Shown piece by piece: positions 46,292 through 53,938 of a stretch of DNA of 64,000 nucleotides; within the stretch, counting starts at the first letter, position 1, and each line of letters starts with the position of its first letter. Position numbers and translations under genes: made by a program. Source of the stretch: [Candidatus Thermochlorobacteriaceae] bacterium GBChlB (GTDB taxonomy: Bacteria > Bacteroidota > Chlorobiia > Chlorobiales > Thermochlorobacteraceae); NCBI GenBank assembly GCA_000724175.1, contig JPGV01000025.1:1-64000 (forward strand), written 5' to 3'. The notes below the pieces were generated by a model, which ran no database searches, was not told the origin of the DNA, and was given only the letters and a program-made list of their open reading frames with translations.

Positions 46292-47284
46292 ATGAAAACT
46301 TCAGCAACCGTTTTGAGCGCCGAACAACCAACCTTGTGGTATGCGGCAAAACCCGTCGCCTACCAAGTGCGCGAAGGATATCAAAAGCGTATGACACTGG
46401 GATTGGCGGTAGCAACTGCTATTTACGCGCTAAGCATCGGCTCGTATTTCATCAGCGACATGATTCAGCCGAAGGCGGACATCAAGCCAGAGCGCAGCAT
46501 CGTGATTGGGTCTGAAATCATTCCAGCGCCACCGATGACGGAAGTCAAAAAACTTGATACGCCGACCGAAGAAAGCGGCGATGGCGCAACGGACGCCAAC
46601 ATCAAAACAAGCGCAGGTCGCCAGCAACTCTCGCAAAGCGTGGAGAACAGTGTCGGCAGTGCAATTAATGCGGCGCTGAACTCTGGCGTGTTTGCGGAAA
46701 TGAACGGCGGTTTGCCGATGCCGACCGAAGGTGCAACCGAATCAAGCATCTTGAACGGCACAACCAACATTGGTCTGCGAAACTTAGGCACAGGCGAACA
46801 ATTGGGAACGAGTTTGGGCAATGCAGGCGAAAACCTTTCGTTTGGAATGTCAAACTCAGGAAACGCAATCAACGCGAGCTTAAGCCGCAATGGCTTAACC
46901 GGAAATACGACAAGCGGATTGAACGTCGCCAGAACTGGCAAACTGATGCTGAACGAAAATATGATTGCGCGAGGTGTTACAGCAGGCGGACGAAGTGCAG
47001 AGGAAATTCTCGCTGTTGTCAAGTCTAACCAGAAAGCCGTGATGGACGCCTACAACGCAGCGCGCATGGCATCAGGCGGAAGTCTGAAAGGCTCAATGAC
47101 CGTCAAACTCGTCATCAGACCAGACGGCGCGGTTGGCGATGTGCAAGTGGTGAAAACAACATTCACAAGCGACAATTTCAAGCGCGACATTCTTGCCAAA
47201 GTTCGCCGAATGAAGTTCAGCGCAATCGCCGCTCAAGCCGACCAAGCCGTTATCGTGCCGTTTGACTTCACCGACGAAAACTAA
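46292..47284 (+). CDS. TonB-like / AgmX-PglI C-terminal domain protein
   Basis: A 330-residue protein with one membrane helix near the N-terminus (about 30-50: LGLAVATAIYALSIGSYFI), then a proline-containing linker (IIPAPPMTEVKKLDTPTEES). A long, low-complexity Asn/Gly/Ser-rich middle covers about 95-225. The C-terminal domain (about 235-330) reads GRSAEEILAVVKSNQKAVMDAYNAARM, then GSMTVKLVIRPDGAVGDVQVVKTTF and FKRDILAKVRRMKFSAI, the AgmX/PglI-like relative of TonB. It probably spans the periplasm as a force-transducing or scaffold protein. No ExbB/ExbD genes are adjacent. ATG 46292 is preceded by GAGGG. It follows the two-component genes by 188 bp. Confidence 0.85.
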   Translation: MKTSATVLSAEQPTLWYAAKPVAYQVREGYQKRMTLGLAVATAIYALSIGSYFISDMIQPKADIKPERSIVIGSEIIPAPPMTEVKKLDTPTEESGDGATDANIKTSAGRQQLSQSVENSVGSAINAALNSGVFAEMNGGLPMPTEGATESSILNGTTNIGLRNLGTGEQLGTSLGNAGENLSFGMSNSGNAINASLSRNGLTGNTTSGLNVARTGKLMLNENMIARGVTAGGRSAEEILAVVKSNQKAVMDAYNAARMASGGSLKGSMTVKLVIRPDGAVGDVQVVKTTFTSDNFKRDILAKVRRMKFSAIAAQADQAVIVPFDFTDEN

Positions 47285-47423
47285 CAGAGCCGACAAACAA
47301 GCACTGTCGCCTAAGTCTCGAGAAACTCCACATCTCCGGACTTGGGCGAAATGCGCTTTAAAGAACAGGCATAGTGGGCAAAGACTAAGAGTGTGTTCGG
47401 GTTTCAGATTGTATGAACGCAAT

Positions 47424-47449
47424 TGTCATTGTGAGCGCAGCGAGGAATC
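47424..47449 (+). repeat. Dispersed 26-bp repeat, copy A
   Basis: A 26-bp element starting TGTCATTGTGAGCGCAG and ending GGAATC. A second copy in opposite orientation lies at 53783-53808; the two agree at 21 of 26 positions. The wording 'TGTCATTnTGAGCGnAGCGAnGAATC' is a familiar dispersed intergenic repeat in many bacterial genomes. It lies in the 420-bp gap 47285-47704, which otherwise holds only motif copy 2 at 47478 and no gene that I can support. Confidence 0.65.
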
Positions 47450-47477
47450 CAGCAGGAGCGAACTGTTTCAAAAAACT

Positions 47478-47497
47478 TTGACGTCTCCCTGATAACT
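47478..47497. promoter_or_regulatory. 20-bp motif, copy 2 (downstream of the TonB-like gene)
   Basis: The sequence begins TTGACGTCTCCCTGA and ends TAACT, differing at two positions from the copy at 46184-46203. The flanks are unrelated, so the shared part is probably a discrete site. It lies between the TonB-like gene and the MarR gene, 28 bp after the dispersed repeat. It could be a binding site of the neighbouring OmpR-type regulator. Confidence 0.35.
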
Positions 47498-47704
47498 CCC
47501 GACTGCCGTTTGCACCTTGTGCATAGCGTGTTGGGTTTGTGACGGCTGCGGTTTAAGTTATTCAAAATTTTTCGCAAAACTAAACAAGGAACTGCCTGTT
47601 GCGAAGAAAAAAAATTAAACTTTCGTAAAACTCTTCCTTATGTCTATAACCGACGATTTTGTTCAACCGCTCACCATTGAGCATCCAAAGCTGTTATACC
47701 GACG

Positions 47705-48451
47705 TTAGGTCATAACTTCGCGTTTATAGACTTCCTGTTTCAAAGCAGAGAGAATATCCTTCAAATCGCCCTCTTTAATCACATCAAGCACGGCGGTATG
47801 CCGCTCGTCTATCGTCATCATCAGTTTCGCCAACTGTTCTTTTTCCGTGCGGCGCATTCCCGTAAAGAGCGTTACCAAAATATCCTTCAGCGATGACATG
47901 CTCCTATACATCACCTCGCGCCCTTTCTGTGTAATTCGCACACGCTTTGAGCGCCGGTCTTCTATGTCGTCAAATTCCTCGACCAAGCCCATTTTCATCA
48001 ACCGTTTGATGATTTCAATTCCGCTCGAAAATTCAGACAAGTGTGCCTCGATGAGTTCGCTCTTTCGCGGTTCGCGCACATCGTAAAACAGCGTGAGCAA
48101 ATACACGTAGTCTTCATTGCTGCCCAACTCGAATTCCGCCAACGCTTTCTTGGCATAAATTGAACTGAATCGATACAGCCGGCGAATGAGCGCAAAAATC
48201 ACCGCCTCAATGGGAATGTGCAATGGGTCGGATTGGTCGTAGACGTCGCTAATCTGCGGCAATTGCGAAAGCGGAAGGGTGTCTGTCGTGGGCGGTTGCG
48301 TGGATGATGGCTCCGCTGGTTCGCCACTTTTCGACAGATGCGACGCGGCCAACCAGCGTCCAAAGTCGCCAATATCGGGCGACGAGGTCTCTGATTCGTA
48401 TTTGCCCCAAAGGCGAACAATGTCCGCCAACTGTTGATACTTCTCCTGCAT
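47705..48451 (-). CDS. MarR family transcriptional regulator
   Basis: A 248-residue protein, longer than usual for MarR (about 140-150), because of an N-terminal region (about 1-90) with low-complexity PAEPSSTQPPTTDTLPL. The winged helix-turn-helix region (about 100-215) has FSSIYAKKALAEFELGSNEDYVYLLTLF, REPRKSELIEAHLSEFSSGIEIIKRLMKMGLVEEFDDIEDRRSKRVRITQKGREVM: the 'DxRSKRVxLTxxG' wing is the MarR hallmark. It is divergent from the five-gene efflux operon. The 250-bp region between them is full of repeats that could be its operators. It probably represses the pump in response to a small ligand. Confidence 0.88.
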   Translation of the reverse strand: MQEKYQQLADIVRLWGKYESETSSPDIGDFGRWLAASHLSKSGEPAEPSSTQPPTTDTLPLSQLPQISDVYDQSDPLHIPIEAVIFALIRRLYRFSSIYAKKALAEFELGSNEDYVYLLTLFYDVREPRKSELIEAHLSEFSSGIEIIKRLMKMGLVEEFDDIEDRRSKRVRITQKGREVMYRSMSSLKDILVTLFTGMRRTEKEQLAKLMMTIDERHTAVLDVIKEGDLKDILSALKQEVYKREVMT

Positions 48452-48494
48452 TTACTTAAAAGGTTATTGCGCTTATTGCACTTTTGTAGAATAA

Positions 48495-48527
48495 AATGGT
48501 TCAAAAATGGTTCAAAAACGGTTCAAA
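48495..48527. promoter_or_regulatory. Three tandem 11-bp repeats in the MarR/efflux intergenic region
   Basis: AATGGTTCAAA, AATGGTTCAAA and AACGGTTCAAA follow each other without gaps, a period of 11 bp, close to one helical turn. They sit 44 bp upstream of the marR-type start codon (48451) and 175 bp upstream of the pump ATPase start. Phased repeats like this suit cooperative binding of a regulator along one face of the DNA, most simply the MarR protein itself. Confidence 0.55.
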
Positions 48528-48551
48528 TTATACAAAAAAATTACAAAAAAG

Positions 48552-48600
48552 TTGTAACAAAGTTGCTTTTGTTGCGAAAAAACAGTAAATTTGTAACAAA
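48552..48600. promoter_or_regulatory. Paired TTGTAACAAA sites upstream of the efflux operon
   Basis: TTGTAACAAA occurs at 48552-48561 and 48591-48600. Each is followed by A-rich sequence and GTTG. TTGT-A-ACAA is a near-perfect palindrome, the kind of short dyad used by winged-helix regulators. Both lie in the very AT-rich stretch between the divergent marR-type gene and the pump operon. They may be operators separate from the 11-bp repeats. Confidence 0.4.
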
Positions 48601-48701
48601 AAAGTTGTTTAAGCGGAACTGGCACGGTTGCGTGGTTTTGCGCAAAAATCTTTTGTCGTTTCCAAAATGCTACACTTTTCATAACGATAACTTCTCGATA
48701 G

Positions 48702-49370
48702 ATGACAGTCATCGCAAAAGTTGAAAACGCTTCAAAGGTCTATAAAAGCGGCGAGACCGAAATCGTCGCGCTCCAGCCGACGACCCTCGAAATTCGGTCA
48801 GGCGAATTGCTCTTAATCGTTGGACCGTCCGGTTCGGGTAAAACTACGTTGCTCTCACTCTTAGGCTGCGTGATTTATCCAACGAGCGGCAAGGTGCTCA
48901 TCGACGGCATCAACACCAGCGACCTCAATGATGACGAACTCGCATTCCTTCGGCTCAATAAACTTGGGTTCGTGTTTCAAAATTTTAATCTCATTCAGCC
49001 GCTCACCGCGCTTCAAAACGTGATGATGCCATTGGAACTGCAAGGCAAATCAGCGCGCGAGGTCAAAGAGAAAGCCGAGAATGCGCTCGCGTTTGTCGGG
49101 CTTTCGCACCGAAAAAAATCGCTGCCGAAGCAACTCTCGGGCGGCGAGCAACAGCGCGTTGCCATCGCGCGCGCGCTCGTGAGCGAACCGATGTTGATGC
49201 TCTGCGACGAGCCGACCGCCGCGCTCGATTCCAAATCCGTCGGCACGGTGATGAAAGAGTTGCGAGACCTTTCCGACAAAGGTCGCTCGCTTGCCGTCGT
49301 TACGCACGATGCGCGGCTGCGAGACTACGCGCACCGCGTGGTTGAAGTCGAGAACGGAATCGTCAGGTAA
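48702..49370 (+). CDS. ABC transporter ATP-binding protein (MacB/LolD-like)
   Basis: A 222-residue ATPase of the MacB/LolD/DevA group. Walker A GPSGSGKTTLL, Q-loop FVFQNFNLIQPLTALQNVMMPLEL, signature LSGGEQQRVAIARALV, Walker B MLMLCDEPTAALD and the switch histidine in VVTHDARLRDYAHRVV are all intact. It starts a five-gene operon with an adaptor, an FtsX-type permease, a thioredoxin-fold protein and TolC. It powers a tripartite efflux or export machine. The intergenic region upstream contains repeats that are likely control elements. Confidence 0.95.
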   Translation: MTVIAKVENASKVYKSGETEIVALQPTTLEIRSGELLLIVGPSGSGKTTLLSLLGCVIYPTSGKVLIDGINTSDLNDDELAFLRLNKLGFVFQNFNLIQPLTALQNVMMPLELQGKSAREVKEKAENALAFVGLSHRKKSLPKQLSGGEQQRVAIARALVSEPMLMLCDEPTAALDSKSVGTVMKELRDLSDKGRSLAVVTHDARLRDYAHRVVEVENGIVR

Positions 49371-49463
49371 GCAAGCCGCGTCGGCGAAACGCTCTCGTCG
49401 GCGGCACAGTGAATCAAAACCATCAAACGCAGTTTTTTCAAACACATCAAACATCATCTACAA

Positions 49464-50420
49464 ATGAAAAATCTCTTGTGGTTGTTTCTCGCAATCGGCT
49501 CTTTCGCCGTGATAAATGAGGGCTGCGGCGGAAGCGCGTCGCCAGAATCGGTCAAAGCTGAGACGGTTGAGCCGTCAGCACTTAAAATTTCAAAAATCGT
49601 CGCGGTCGGTCGAGTCGAGCCTGAACGGCGAATCGCAGCACTTTCGGTCGATGTAGCAGGCATTGTTCAGCGAATCGAGAAACAAGCGGGCGACGCGGTC
49701 AAAAAGGGCGAACCGATTTTGGAACTTCAAAACGACTTGGAACGCGCTCGGGTGAGACTCTCGCAAACCAAAGTCGCCACGCAGGTCGAGGAAATCCGAA
49801 TGATTCAAGCCTCGCTCAAAAGCGCGATGCTCAAAGCGGAAAACCTCAAACAAAAATATGAGCGTGTGAAAAACTTGGCGGCTTCCGGCGCCGAGACGCA
49901 GCAAAAATTGGACGACGCCAAAACCGATTACGACGCCGCTGCGGTCGATGTGAAGCGCTTGGAAGCAAGTCTGGCATCGGCACAAAAACGGTTGAACGAA
50001 TTTTCGGCGGACGCGAAAATTTCAAGCGTTGAAGCCGAGCGCCGCATCGTCAAAGCCCCTTTGGACGGCAAAGTGTTGAGCATGGATTTATCGCTCGGCG
50101 AGTCGGTGCAGAGCGGCGATAAGGTCGCGGACTTTGCACCGACGGGCGATGTTACCGCACTCGCCGAAGTCGATGAACTCTTCGCAAGCCGTGTCAAGTT
50201 GGGACAAAAAGCGTTTGTCAGAACGCAAGGCGGCAGCGACACGCTCGCCGTTGGTGAGGTGATGTTCGTCGCGCCGTATCTCAAAAAGAAATCGCTGTTT
50301 TCCGACGACAGTGCAAACCTCGAAGACCGGCGCGTGCGCGAGGTGCGCATCAGGCTTTTGAATGCGGAAAAACTTTTGCTCAATTCGCGCGTTGAGTGCG
50401 TGATTTTAATCAATGACTAA
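49464..50420 (+). CDS. HlyD/RND-type periplasmic adaptor of an ABC efflux pump
   Basis: A 318-residue exported protein with an N-terminal hydrophobic leader; a cysteine (C21) follows, but NEGC is a poor lipobox. A split lipoyl/barrel-sandwich domain is formed by VDVAGIVQRIEKQAGDAVKKGEPILEL and VKAPLDGKVLSMDLSLGESVQSGDKV. Between them lies a long coiled coil (about 95-185: EEIRMIQASLKSAMLKAENLKQKYERVK). The C-terminal beta-barrel part ends RVECVILIND. It bridges the inner-membrane permease and TolC. It follows the ATPase gene by 93 bp and precedes the permease by 21 bp. It resembles DevB/HlyD-type adaptors of cyanobacterial ABC exporters. Confidence 0.9.
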   Translation: MKNLLWLFLAIGSFAVINEGCGGSASPESVKAETVEPSALKISKIVAVGRVEPERRIAALSVDVAGIVQRIEKQAGDAVKKGEPILELQNDLERARVRLSQTKVATQVEEIRMIQASLKSAMLKAENLKQKYERVKNLAASGAETQQKLDDAKTDYDAAAVDVKRLEASLASAQKRLNEFSADAKISSVEAERRIVKAPLDGKVLSMDLSLGESVQSGDKVADFAPTGDVTALAEVDELFASRVKLGQKAFVRTQGGSDTLAVGEVMFVAPYLKKKSLFSDDSANLEDRRVREVRIRLLNAEKLLLNSRVECVILIND

Positions 50421-50441
50421 AAACACCTAACGAAAAAATTT

Positions 50442-51563
50442 ATGCTTAGAACAGCGTTTGATTTCATCAAATTCGATAAGCCGAAGTCCATCGGCGCGCT
50501 GGTCGGAATCATCATTTCGGTCTTTCTCATCGGGCAGCAAGTCGGCATCCTTTCATTCCTGACGGGACTGATGGCGGGCTATGTAAAAAACGCGGGTGCA
50601 GATATTTGGGTGGTCGATAATCGCACGACCGACGCCAACGTGCTTGGGCTGCTCGATGTGCGCATCGGTCGAGAACTCGAGGCCATTTCAGGCGTCAGGC
50701 GTGTTTCGCCCGTTGTCGTCTCCGTCGGCACAGCAAAGTTTCAAAACGGCAAATCAAGTCCCGTAACGCTCGTCGGCGCAAGCGCGCCCGATTTCAAAGG
50801 CGGCGCATGGAACATTGCAAGCGGAACAAAATTCGATGTATTGCCCGACGGTGCGGTAACGGTCGATGTGTTCGACAGCGAGCTTTTGGGCGGCGCAAAA
50901 CTCGGCGATGCGTTTGAAATCGCAGGGCAGCGCGTCTATGTCGCGGCGGAAACCCGCAACGCCAGAGGCTTTGCCGGCGCCTACGTTTTTACCACCATCG
51001 AGCGCGCCAGAGCGTTGGGGAAAATTTCGCCAACGAAAGCCAGCGCGTTTTTGGTCGAAGTCGAGTCGGGCGCCGACATCGAGCGGGTGCGCGATCAAAT
51101 CAACCACGTCATCTTCGGCGTGCGCGCATGGACACAAGACGACCTTGCTCAATCAACTATCGAGACGATTCTTGGCACATCGGGCATCGCGGCGTCAACG
51201 GGAACGCTCATCATCTTCGCCGTCATCGCCGGACTCTTCATCATCGGGCTCACGCTCTACTCAGCGGCGATTGACCGCATCAGAGATTACGCCACGCTCA
51301 AAGCCATCGGCGCAACGAATCGCTACGTGACCAACCTCATCGCCGCGCAAGCCGTAATGTTCGCCGTGATCGGATTCCACGTCAGCGCCTTTTTCTTGGA
51401 AGGCTTCCGAAGCGGCGTCGCCAATGCCGGTTTGGTGTTCGATTACAGTGTGTCGTTTCGAGCAACGCTGCTCGGCGGCACGATGTTGCTTGCGCTCATC
51501 GGCGCAATCTTCGCCATTCGCCGCATCACGAAACTCGAGCCCGCCAGCGTATTCAGAGGATAG
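50442..51563 (+). CDS. FtsX-type ABC permease (DevC/MacB-like)
   Basis: A 373-residue membrane protein with the FtsX layout. One N-terminal helix (SIGALVGIIISVFLIGQQVGILSFLTGL) is followed by a large periplasmic domain (about 45-255: GADIWVVDNRTTDANVLGLLDVRIGRELE). Three C-terminal helices (about 260-372) contain IIFAVIAGLFIIGLTLYSAAIDRIRDYATLKAIGATNRYV, the conserved coupling segment 'R.ryAtLKAiGA'. It ends ITKLEPASVFRG. The wording IWVVD and the single-subunit gene layout resemble DevC, the permease of a heterocyst glycolipid exporter, more than MacB, in which the ATPase is fused. The exported substrate is unknown. Confidence 0.9.
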   Translation: MLRTAFDFIKFDKPKSIGALVGIIISVFLIGQQVGILSFLTGLMAGYVKNAGADIWVVDNRTTDANVLGLLDVRIGRELEAISGVRRVSPVVVSVGTAKFQNGKSSPVTLVGASAPDFKGGAWNIASGTKFDVLPDGAVTVDVFDSELLGGAKLGDAFEIAGQRVYVAAETRNARGFAGAYVFTTIERARALGKISPTKASAFLVEVESGADIERVRDQINHVIFGVRAWTQDDLAQSTIETILGTSGIAASTGTLIIFAVIAGLFIIGLTLYSAAIDRIRDYATLKAIGATNRYVTNLIAAQAVMFAVIGFHVSAFFLEGFRSGVANAGLVFDYSVSFRATLLGGTMLLALIGAIFAIRRITKLEPASVFRG

Positions 51564-51591
51564 TCGCTTAATTTTTTCAAAACGAACAACA

Positions 51592-52155
51592 ATGAAAACT
51601 CTAATCACTGTTATGTTTATTTCAACACTGCTCACGCCCGATGCGTCTCGCGCACAAACATCGCCGTTAGGCCAACCATCGCTTGGGCAATTTCCGACCA
51701 TCATTGCAAGCAATCTTGCCGACGAGCAATTCACGCTCCCGAAAGATTTTCAGGGCGACCTCAACATTGTTCTGATTGCGTTTAGAATGGAGCAGCAATA
51801 CGATGTCGATACTTGGCTACCGAAAGTAAAAGAAATTGTTAGGGAAAATTCGACGATTCGATACTATGAACTGCCAACCATCGGCGGGCTCTGGACGCTG
51901 ATGCGCGGGCAAATCGACAATTGGATGAAAGCCGGCATTCCCGATATGAACGCGCGCAAGGCGACCATCACGCTCTACACCAACACGCAGAATTTCCGAG
52001 AGCCGCTTCTCCTGCCAAGCGAAGACCGTATCTACGTGCTGCTCGTCGACAAATCTGGGAAAGTGTGGTGGAAAAGCGACGGTCGATACGCCGACGAAAA
52101 GCTGGCGTCGCTCAAAGCCGCCATTCAATCCGCAGAGACAACTAAAATCAAATAA
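51592..52155 (+). CDS. Periplasmic thioredoxin-fold (ATP10-like) protein in the efflux operon
   Basis: A 187-residue exported protein: signal peptide MKTLITVMFISTLLTPDASRAQ, then ASNLADEQFTLPKDFQGDLNIVLIAF, WLPKVKEIVRENSTIRYYELPTIGG, a stretch DNWMKAGIPDMNARKATITLYTN, and RIYVLLVDKSGKVWWKSDGRYADEKLASLKAAI. The order (peroxiredoxin-like N-term, 'IVLIAF' strand, 'YELP' strand, 'I.LLVDKxGxVxWxxxGxxxxxxxxxLxxAL') matches ATP10/AhpC-like folds. There is no CxxC, so it is not a redox enzyme. It lies between the permease and tolC genes (28 and 142 bp gaps), an unusual place for such a protein. Confidence 0.7.
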   Translation: MKTLITVMFISTLLTPDASRAQTSPLGQPSLGQFPTIIASNLADEQFTLPKDFQGDLNIVLIAFRMEQQYDVDTWLPKVKEIVRENSTIRYYELPTIGGLWTLMRGQIDNWMKAGIPDMNARKATITLYTNTQNFREPLLLPSEDRIYVLLVDKSGKVWWKSDGRYADEKLASLKAAIQSAETTKIK

Positions 52156-52297
52156 GAGACATCAAAAGTTGGAAAGGCTGAAACTTTGGGCGACGGTTGT
52201 GCGTTACACTGACCGCGAGTCATTTTCTAACTCGCAGTCATTTTTAGTCGTTTTTGAAAAATAAAAATCAGGAAAATTTAAACTTAAATTTAAAGAG

Positions 52298-53677
52298 ATG
52301 AACAATTTGGGCGTTTTTTCGGCGATAGTGGTTGCCGCGCTCTTTGCAAGCGCAGCGCAGGCGCAGACGCGGCGGCTGAACCTGAACGATGCACTGGCGC
52401 TCTCGATGGAATACAACCGCGACTTGAAGGTGGCAAAATTAGAACAGGAAAAGTCCAGTCAATCCGTCCGCGAAGCATGGGGGAACGTCTATCCGTCGCT
52501 GAACCTAACAGGACAATTTGCGCATAGCTTTCGCAATACCAACTTCTTCATTTTTCCGGCAGGCTTTGGCGGTCCTCCGGGCAGCGCGCCAACGGGAGGA
52601 AGCAGCACGCCAACACAAATCGTCGCTACTGACATCAACAGCGTCAATGCAACACTTCAATTTGTGCAACCAATTTATCGCGGCGCGATTTTCGCTGGCA
52701 TCCGTGCTTCGAGCGTCGTCGATGAAATTGCCCGTCAATCCTACGATGCCTCTGTTGCAGCGACCGTTACCGATGTCAAGAAAGCCTACTACGACGTGCT
52801 GATTGCACAAGAAAATGTGAAACTCTTGGAGCAGAGCATTGCGCGAAATATGCAAGCACTTCAAGATGTGCGCCTGCTCTACAAGCAAGGGCTTGCATCG
52901 GACATCGACACACTGCGTGCCTTCGTCGCCGTCGAGAATCAACGTCCAACGCTCATCAAGGCGCAGAGCAGCGTCGAGACGGCGAAAACCGTTCTCAAAA
53001 CTCGCATCGGCTTGCCCGCCAACGAAGAGTTGATTCTGTCCGATTCGCTCAGCTACGATGAGACATCAACTGACCTATCGTTTGACAAGGCATATCAAGA
53101 AGCGCTATCAACCCGACCGGAAATTCGACAGCTCGAGCTCAACGTGCAGGCAAGCGATGAGCAAATTGCAGCAGAGTTCTCTAACTTTTTGCCAACGCTC
53201 GATTTCGTCGCGCAAGCACAGGTCTTGACACTGCAAACAAACTTCAACATCGGCTCATACCAATGGGGAACGAACGTCTCCGCAGCGCTACAGCTTTCGG
53301 TGCCTCTTTTTACAGGCTTCAAAAACGAAGCAAAGTATTCTAAAGCCAGATTGGACAAACTGAAAGCTGAAACACAGCTCGAAAACGTCCGTGAGAACAT
53401 TCGCGCCGAAATAAACGTCGCGCTCACCAACGTTGCCGAAGCCCAGCAGCGCGTTGCAGTTCAAACCAAAACGGTGCAGGCCGCCGAGCGCAGCTATGCC
53501 ATCACGCGCAGTCGACGTGTGCAAGGCGTCGGCTCGGCGTTAGAACTAACCGATGCAGAACTTGCGCTCAATCAAGCCAAAGTAAATTACTTGCAAGCCG
53601 TGTATGACTACTTGGTCGCCAAAGCCAACTTGGAAAAGTCGCTGGGCAGAGCAGGGCGCGGCATGATGAAAAACTGA
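52298..53677 (+). CDS. TolC family outer-membrane efflux protein
   Basis: A 459-residue exported protein (signal peptide to about AAQAQ). It has the two-fold repeated TolC architecture: LNLNDALALSMEYNRDLKVAKLEQEKSSQSVREAWGNVYPSLNLTGQF opens the first half, and a second set (TRPEIRQLELNVQASDEQIAAEFSNFLPTLDFVAQ) opens the second. Each half has long amphipathic helices (VAVENQRPTLIKAQSSVETAKTVL; VALTNVAEAQQRVAVQTKTVQAAERSYAI) and barrel strands. It forms the outer-membrane channel for the ABC pump encoded upstream. A clear intrinsic terminator follows, so the operon ends here. Confidence 0.94.
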   Translation: MNNLGVFSAIVVAALFASAAQAQTRRLNLNDALALSMEYNRDLKVAKLEQEKSSQSVREAWGNVYPSLNLTGQFAHSFRNTNFFIFPAGFGGPPGSAPTGGSSTPTQIVATDINSVNATLQFVQPIYRGAIFAGIRASSVVDEIARQSYDASVAATVTDVKKAYYDVLIAQENVKLLEQSIARNMQALQDVRLLYKQGLASDIDTLRAFVAVENQRPTLIKAQSSVETAKTVLKTRIGLPANEELILSDSLSYDETSTDLSFDKAYQEALSTRPEIRQLELNVQASDEQIAAEFSNFLPTLDFVAQAQVLTLQTNFNIGSYQWGTNVSAALQLSVPLFTGFKNEAKYSKARLDKLKAETQLENVRENIRAEINVALTNVAEAQQRVAVQTKTVQAAERSYAITRSRRVQGVGSALELTDAELALNQAKVNYLQAVYDYLVAKANLEKSLGRAGRGMMKN

Positions 53678-53693
53678 CCGCATACCCGATAAA

Positions 53694-53718
53694 AAAGGCG
53701 TTCTAACTGAACGCCTTT
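53694..53718 (+). terminator. Intrinsic terminator of the efflux operon
   Basis: AAAGGCGTTC (53694-53703) pairs with GAACGCCTTT (53709-53718) in a perfect ten-pair stem with loop TAACT. TCTCCTTTC follows, a weak pyrimidine tract. It begins 17 nt after the tolC stop codon. Confidence 0.88.
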
Positions 53719-53782
53719 CTCCTTTCAGTCAAAAAGGCTGCCGACGCAAGCAACAAAAGCGCCGCGCTAAGTTGAACGCGTT

Positions 53783-53808
53783 GATTCTTCACGGCGTTCA
53801 GAATGACA
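53783..53808 (-). repeat. Dispersed 26-bp repeat, copy B
   Basis: On the minus strand it reads TGTCATTCTGAACGCCG and ends AGAATC; it matches copy A (47424-47449) at 21 of 26 positions in opposite orientation. It lies in the 260-bp gap between the efflux operon and the surface-glycan locus; apart from this repeat, the terminator at 53694 and the dyad at 53901, the gap holds nothing I can name. Confidence 0.6.
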
Positions 53809-53900
53809 CAACCACAACTTTGAACTGGAAACCAAAGTGATTGAACATCCTCTCACGGCAACATTCATTTACTAAATGCATCTTACGTTTTTTTTGTTTT

Positions 53901-53919
53901 TGAGTATTTTTTTTACTCA
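53901..53919. promoter_or_regulatory. Inverted repeat just upstream of the winged-helix regulator gene
   Basis: TGAGTA (53901-53906) and TACTCA (53914-53919) flank a run of T residues, 19 bp before ATG 53939. A TATATT hexamer lies between the dyad and the start codon (53931-53936). The short distance fits an operator for autoregulation by the encoded helix-turn-helix protein; it could also be a small 5'-UTR hairpin. Confidence 0.4.
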
Positions 53920-53938
53920 TAAAGATGTGCTATATTTG

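Noticed and set aside
53876-53938. Longer start for the winged-helix regulator, giving a hydrophobic N-terminus
   Set aside because: The extra 21 residues come from a poly-T tract and the promoter-like dyad; the conserved protein begins at 53939.
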